NCBI RefSeq assembly: GCF_002994745.2
Contig: NC_037093.1
Span: 47,658,384 to 47,722,383, forward strand
Origin: Rosa chinensis
Lineage: Eukaryota; Streptophyta; Magnoliopsida; Rosales; Rosaceae
Reading direction: 5' to 3'
Length of the DNA stretch: 64,000 nt
Part shown: one piece after another, positions 58,890-64,000 of the stretch
Position numbering within the stretch: position 1 is the stretch's first letter
Layout: every line of letters starts with the position of its first letter
Position numbers and translations under genes: made by a program
Notes under the pieces: generated by a model
What the model was told of the DNA's origin: nothing
Seen by the model: only the letters and a program-made list of their open reading frames with translations
Databases searched by the model: none

Positions 58890-59619
58890 TGTTTGACACG
58901 GAAATCCAGTATGGTACAAACTGTCTCTTTTGAATGCGCGAGCGTGCCAGCACCGTGGGGTGCAGTCGTCGGGGTGTCCCTTGACCTGACTTCTTGATCA
59001 AGCGTTGTGGACGAGGAGAGCACCAACCTCGTCACAATGCTCTTTTCCTGCCTTCTGAGAAATGACTTCTTGCCTTACGGATAAGGGCTTTGGTTGTGAT
59101 CTCTTCGCGTCACCGAATCGATACTCAACGTTGTAGGTTGAGCAGAGCAATCACTGGGAAGTTCTGAGAAAGCACAGGGTTTGCTAAACCGTATCTTTAG
59201 CTTCGCTGGGTTGCGAGGGCGTTACCCATGCTTCGCTGGTAGTATCGGTGTCAGTAGCACTAACAGTCGGCTCTTGAAGAGACTAGGACTGGAAGCACGG
59301 TCGCCGGGTTTCAACAAGGTTGAAGGTTTGTTCCGGGGAGGCTTGATAATCCGAGGGATTGAATGATTTCAGAGTTGTCCTTGATTCGTCCTTGAAACCC
59401 GGTATTTATACTAGGGTTTCGACTGCTCCTTGCCATAGAAGGATTATTGATTGCAGTTTCCTATTCAATCTCCGCTACCTGACTCCAATAAGGGCTCGTT
59501 TTCCTTATGGGTCTTAGAATGGGCGAAGCTGTAACAGACTTATTTTTGGGCTGTAGGTATCGGCCTGTTATGCGAAATCCACTAAAGGATCTTACCAAAA
59601 TTACTTTTGGGCTCAAACA
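58890..59619 (-). repeat. 5' LTR of the gypsy element
   Basis: 730 bp, TG...CA ends. Its outer 249 bases are part of the tandem repeat at 59371-60404. Confidence 0.92.
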
Positions 59620-60404
59620 CCTGGCATTATAGCTTAAAGGTACAACGGATTCTCATCATCTCCAATTTTAATTTGTACTAGTTATATGATCTACTACTCA
59701 ACTGGTAGATATATAGAGTTGTTCTTGATTCGTCCTTGAAACCCGGTATTTATACTAGGGTTTCGACTGCTCCTTGCCATAGAAGGATTATTGATTGCAG
59801 TTTCCTATTCAATCTCCGCTACCTGACTCCAATAAGGGCTCGTTTTCCTTATGGGTCTTAGAATGGGCAAAGCTGTAACAGACTTATTTTTGGGCTGCAG
59901 GTATCGGCCTGTTATGCGAAATCCACTAAAGGATCTTGCCAAAATTACTTTTGGGCTCAAACACCTGGCATTATAGCTTAAAGGTACAACGGATTCTCAT
60001 CATCTCCAATTTTAATTTGTACTAGTTATATGATCTACTACTCAACTGGTAGATATATAGAGTTGTCCTTCATTCGTCCTTGAAACCCGGTATTTATACT
60101 AGGGTTTCGACTGCTCCTTGCCATAGAAGGATTATTGATTGCAGTTTCCTATTCAATCTCCGCTACCTGACTCCAATAAGGGCTCGTTTTCCTTATGGGT
60201 CTTAGAATGGGCAAAGCTGTAACAGACTTATTTTTGGGCTGCAGGTATCGGCCTGTTATGCGAAATCCACTAAAGGATCTTGCCAAAATTACTTTTGGGC
60301 TCAAACACCTGGCATTATAGCTTAAAGGTACAACGGATTCTCATCATCTCCAATTTTAATTTGTACTAGTTATATGATCTACTACTCAACTGGTAGATAT
60401 ATAG
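59371..60404 (+). repeat. Three tandem copies of the LTR/flank junction, unit about 344 bp
   Basis: Units 59371-59715, 59716-60058, 60059-60404. Each has about 249 bases of LTR end and about 96 bases of host flank (CCTGGCATTATAGC...TGGTAGATATATAG). The second and third share changes not in the first (for example GGGCAAAGC against GGGCGAAGC), so the third arose from the second or the reverse. Confidence 0.93.
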
Positions 60405-60649
60405 GTTCATACCATTCACATAGGTTGATCCTAGCAAAATCTATGTACTGGATTCTGTTCCAAGCATTCATATTAGCTCATTAGAATGCGTGAAATTTAA
60501 AAATTGTCCTTTGAATAGTAGATTGAGTCCTCTTTTCAGCTACTTTAATATACATGCATACAGATTTATATATTCTACGCCCTTTCCCTAACGCATAAAT
60601 GATTTTGTTGGGAGAATTCTTGGTACCTTAGTGTTTGTCATACCCTCAT

Positions 60650-60712
60650 TTTGTTAAATATTTTGGACCATTGGATTAGTAATATATCCAATGGTTCAAA
60701 ATATTTAACAAA
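60650..60712. repeat. Hairpin with 27-bp stem and 9-base loop
   Basis: Left arm 60650-60676 and right arm 60686-60712 pair with one mismatch around the loop TAGTAATAT. It lies just inside the left end of the MULE-like element. Confidence 0.9.
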
Positions 60713-62202
60713 TTGGTAACTTGTTTAGCCCTTAGCCTTTCTAATTTTATTTTATTTTTTCCTTTTTTTTTTCTTTTAGGGTTAAGTTGGAACAAGACCA
60801 AGCAAATTTTTTTTTTTATCTCCAGCAATATTGCACGCAGCCGCATATCAAATTTCAAAAGAATCAATAGCAAAACTTTTCAAAGTCTATTAACCATTGT
60901 CTTAACAGCTCCACATAAGGAATCATGGAGATATTGAGAGGTGCCAAGGCGACTAGCTCTGCCACATTAATGCCAACAATCTTGTACCAACTTCATTCCA
61001 CAAAGTATTACCTAAGCATACAGCTTAAATATATGATACAACTCCAATCCAAATTCAGTCGGTGCATTTAAATCTTCCATATACACTTTATTCTTTGTCT
61101 TGCTGAAACCATACACAACAAGTAACACTTTTGCTAATTAATCTCCATAAACCACAAAGCCTACAATCATAGTATAAGTACCTCATACACAAATAAAACA
61201 AAAACTCATTTCTAAGAAGGACAATGAAAACAATTTAAGTTAACAAATTACTAATTGTTTATGATATCAAGAACTAGCAATGACTACTTAACAAAATTTA
61301 ACCCCTGGCACTAATTATGCTACTCATTTCCAATAAGCAAAAATGTTAACACAAACTACTAATTGAATTGAAAACAATAAAGATAGTGAAAACAATAAAG
61401 CCAATCAATGTTTGATTATCAATTGACAATTGACAATTATGATTTTTCCTTTTTCAAAAAAAAATAAAAGAACCTTCTATCCTAGGTTCACTGAATTACT
61501 TTTAGTTCAATAATCTATATTACTAATTAATTTTATTATTAGTGAATTAATGCTTGTTATTAATGGACAATTACACAATTGAAAATTACGTTTTTTCCTT
61601 ATTAAAAATAAAAACCTTCTAACCTCAATTCGCAAAATTAGTATTAGTTAAGTAGTCTTTATTACCAATTAATTATATCATTAGTAGTTTCCTTAACCAA
61701 ATATAATTTTTTTTACATGCATTTTACGACAACGACAACAATTAGTGTAAAAATAAATAATATTTGTTTTAAATGTAGTCAAATGAGAACCTACTTTAGG
61801 ACTTATTTACTCAAATGAGAATCTACTTTACTCTAATGAGAACCTATTACAATTACCACTTTTAGGACTTAATTACTCAAATGAGAACCTATTTTACTCT
61901 AACGAAGACCTTATTTACTTTAATGAGGTTTTTTTTTCTTCTAATTACCACATGTGTTCTCAAAGAGGTTACATGAGTCTTTAGAGTAGTAAATATTATA
62001 TAAAATAGAATATGTATGAGAAATGTTAATGTCCATAGCTTTACCCGTCCTCATTTGTGTAATAAAGTTCTCCCTTGTGTAATTAAAGTAATATATTGTG
62101 TAATTTCCATCGATCGTCGAATTAGTAATTACTTTTAATGGACATAATTTACCACAAATTCCAACAATTGATGAAAAAACGAAAAGTTTTGTTCTAATTA
62201 TA

Positions 62203-62759
62203 GTAATTACTCCACCTACAACCTATGTACTAGTTTATGGATAATTTCACAAGTGTGACAATAAATTTGTTATCAAAGTGGTAAATCTTTATGTTTTCAT
62301 CATTAGTGAAATTATTACTACAATGACTACACATTTTATCACAACCCACAACACTTGATGTAAAAGCGGTAATTTTTGTTCTATTTGTAGTAATTACTCC
62401 ACCTAAACTAATGTAATAATTTATAGACAATTTAACAAGTATGACAACAAATTTGTTGTCAGAGTAGTAAATCTTTATGTTTTTATCATTAATGAAATGA
62501 TTACTACAATGACTACACATTTTACCACAATCACAACAATTGATGTAAAAGCGATAACTTTTGTCCTATTTATAGTAATTACTCAACCTAAACTAATGTA
62601 CTAATTTATGGACAATTTAACAAGTGCAACAACAAATTTGTTGTCAAAGTGGTAAATCTTTATATTTTTGTCATTAATGGAATAATTACTCAATGACTAC
62701 ATATTTTAGCATAACTCGCAACTATTGGTGTAAAAGTGGTAACTTTTGTTCTGATTGTA
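62203..62759 (+). repeat. Three tandem repeats of about 186 bp
   Basis: Units start at GTAATTACT(C) at 62203, 62390 and 62575; a fourth start at 62760 soon decays. Each unit has ATTTGTTRTCA, TAAATCTTTATRTTTT, ACTACACATTTTA and TTGATGTAAAAGCG-like words in the same order. Confidence 0.88.
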
Positions 62760-63253
62760 GTAATTACTTCAAAAACTATACCATTTACAAGATTACCAAC
62801 CATTTTACAATTCCGATAACATTTGTGTTGTGAACATGGTAAAATTAAAATTAGACAAAAAGATATGTAACAACTCAGTATTGTAAGGAGCTTCTCCACT
62901 TGATAATCAAGGTTCTAAATTTGATAAAAGTTGTCCAAATATGATATTTACATCTTTGACCACTCAATTACAATAATCACAACAACTGTTGTCATAAGTC
63001 GTAATTGTAGTTCAACTATGTGTAATTTATTATTTTGACAATACTTGTTACATGATTTTTAACAATGTTACATATCAAGAAAGAGTGTGTTATTAATACG
63101 GTAACTTTTATTTTTAAAAATGACACATGTCGATATTTAATTGGGTAATCTGTTGACCAATTCAGTAGGTTTCCACTATATTAATTTACTAAAAGTAAAA
63201 AAAAATTAAAAAATATAAGGGTATGACATACATCAAGGTACCCAAGACGACCC

Positions 63254-63536
63254 ATGTTGGTGTTAAACTAAAAGCTTGAGCCACAAGTGCTTTGAATACC
63301 TAATATGTAATTCAAATGACCATGAAAAACAAAAACAATCAAAATTAATCTTAATTAAAGAAACATGTGCAATAACGATGGACTTGAATCTGTGCTGTGT
63401 TTGAGTTAGAAGAGAATCACTGCTTTTGAAAAAAAAAAAAAACAGAGAGTTGAAAAACCTAAATTTTTTTGTTTGTGCGTCATGTAAAGGTTATAAACTT
63501 GCAAAGCATAGAAGTCAGGGAGATACCACAACCTAA
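63254..63536. other. Flank of XTH-C, no gene seen
   Basis: AT-rich 3' side of XTH-C with an A run near 63430. Nothing else seen. Confidence 0.5.
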
Positions 63537-63907
63537 CTATTTTACTTGGCATTCCTTGAAGTCTCTTCCTCTATCATGACAATAGTCATAAAACATGTAT
63601 TTGTGAGTCACTTTCTTGTAGATTCTTTGTTGTTCTGGGGTCAGTTCATAGAACTCCTTTGAATTCCACCAGTAGAGTTGAGATTCAGAAGAGCAATTGG
63701 CTCCAAATGGACAACCATATATATCAAATTCTTGGTATTGTGCCTGGAAAGGTGCTTGAGACCACTTAATCTTTTTCCCACTTGATGCCCAAGATTCTCC
63801 ATATATTCCATATGCTTCCCTCCACAGACATCTGTTGTGAAGGGTACCTTGCAGCCAACCTTGTATTGTTCTTGAACACTCTAATGGGGATGTTGTCCAC
63901 AAAAAAG
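63537..63907 (-). pseudogene. XTH-C, last exon with a 4-base frameshifting insertion (gene runs off the window)
   Basis: The last exon of a third XTH, on the minus strand, after an AG border at 63908-63909. It begins F-F-V-D-N-I-P-I-R-V-F-K-N-N, then Y-P-S-Q-Q-M-S-V-E-G-S-I-W-N. At about 63795-63806 an extra ATAT shifts the frame. In the next frame the protein goes on G-E-S-W-A-S-S-G-K-K-I-K-W and then the XET C-terminal region with Cys residues (C-P-F-G-A-N-C and F-Y-D-Y-C), ending at TAG 63537-63539. It is less like XTH-A than XTH-B is, and may be from another XTH subgroup. The catalytic exon is outside the window. Probably a pseudogene, unless the extra bases are a sequencing error. Confidence 0.78.
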
Positions 63908-64000
63908 CTATAACCCCAATAAATATCTAGTATGAGATCACCCAATAAATATGACATAGAATCATAGATGTATATAACAACAATCACAACCCTGATTAAT

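Larger units (their letters stand above)
45345..59619 (-). mobile_element. Ty3/gypsy element of the Tat lineage carrying an antisense PMD gene
   Basis: LTRs of 742 bp (45345-46086) and 730 bp (58890-59619) start TGTTTGACACGG and end GGGCTCAAACA. Minus-strand order is 5' LTR, primer site (TGGCACGCCCAGTGGGAC next to 58890), gag (from 58688), protease, RT, RNase H, a second RNase H, integrase (to 51007), then a spacer, a plus-strand gene (46344-49637), polypurine stretch and 3' LTR. The second RNase H after the first, and the antisense extra gene, are Tat features. Flanks are GCTGG and CCTGG, four of five bases shared. It sits in the upstream region of XTH-B. Confidence 0.93.
60610..63253. mobile_element. 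MULE-like non-autonomous element between XTH-B and XTH-C
   Basis: Inverted ends GGTACCTTAGTGTTTGTCATACCCT (in two parts, from 60622) and, on the minus strand, GGTACCTTGATGTATGTCATACCCT (to about 63236) agree well. The core TGTTTGTCATAC is shared with the ends of the 39.5-44.2-kb element. No transposase and no clear 9-base duplication. The inside is AT-rich with many TTACCACAA-type words and a ~186-bp tandem repeat. Confidence 0.65.

Noticed and set aside
62230..62520. 96-residue frame with repeated C-S-H-C-S-N words
   Set aside because: Produced by the ~186-bp tandem repeat in AT-rich DNA.
1..64000. CRISPR array, bacterial operon, rRNA or organelle segment
   Set aside because: No spaced direct repeats of that type, no rRNA-like blocks; introns and plant elements throughout.

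Overview
This is nuclear DNA of a flowering plant, most likely a woody eudicot. A Rosaceae-type host is my guess from the flavour of the mobile elements and XTH genes, not something I can prove. Evidence for a plant: introns with GT..AG borders in AT-rich DNA, a UBA/PUB gene with ten exons, a DUF295 gene, BAHD and XTH families, and plant Ty1/copia, Ty3/gypsy (Tat), TRIM, SINE and MULE elements. No CRISPR, rRNA or bacterial features were seen. Mobile DNA makes up roughly two thirds of the window.

1-21.5 kb: a duplicated UBA+PUB gene locus. The tail of copy A is at 1-14. A DUF295 gene lacking an F-box follows on the minus strand. Copy B is a broken 5' piece (2625-3780) with a tRNA-derived SINE. 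Then comes a decayed, truncated Ty1/copia element (4375-10993, minus). Copy C, the intact gene (17777-20956), has a structurally complete copia element (11253-17207) in its upstream region. That element has near-identical LTRs and a TGAGA target-site duplication, but its single reading frame holds several stops.

21.6-28 kb: a broken BAHD acyltransferase (minus), a probable MULE-like element with CT and ~23-bp repeats, and an intact four-exon XTH gene (XTH-A, 25515-27169, minus).

28-38 kb: a poly(A)-tailed retroposon with a perfect 15-bp target duplication, a 353-bp TRIM, a complete but decayed copia element (29718-36231, duplication CGAAC), a Pack-MULE holding an eIF3B fragment, and the 3' end of a LINE.

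38.3-45.2 kb: XTH-B, a paralogue of XTH-A with two frameshifts. A 4.64-kb MULE with a perfect 9-bp target duplication sits in its first intron and carries spliced-looking exons of a gene I do not recognise.

45.3-59.6 kb: a 14.3-kb Ty3/gypsy Tat-type element on the minus strand, inserted into the upstream region of XTH-B. Between its integrase and its 3' LTR it carries a five-exon plant mobile domain (PMD) gene on the opposite strand. This is the most interesting object here. The right LTR/flank junction is tandemly triplicated (59371-60404).

60.6-64 kb: a 2.6-kb MULE-like element with three ~186-bp tandem repeats and a 27-bp-stem hairpin, then the last exon of a third XTH gene (XTH-C) with a 4-bp frameshifting insertion.

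Working genes that I would trust as host genes are the UBA+PUB gene, XTH-A and, with less certainty, the DUF295 gene.
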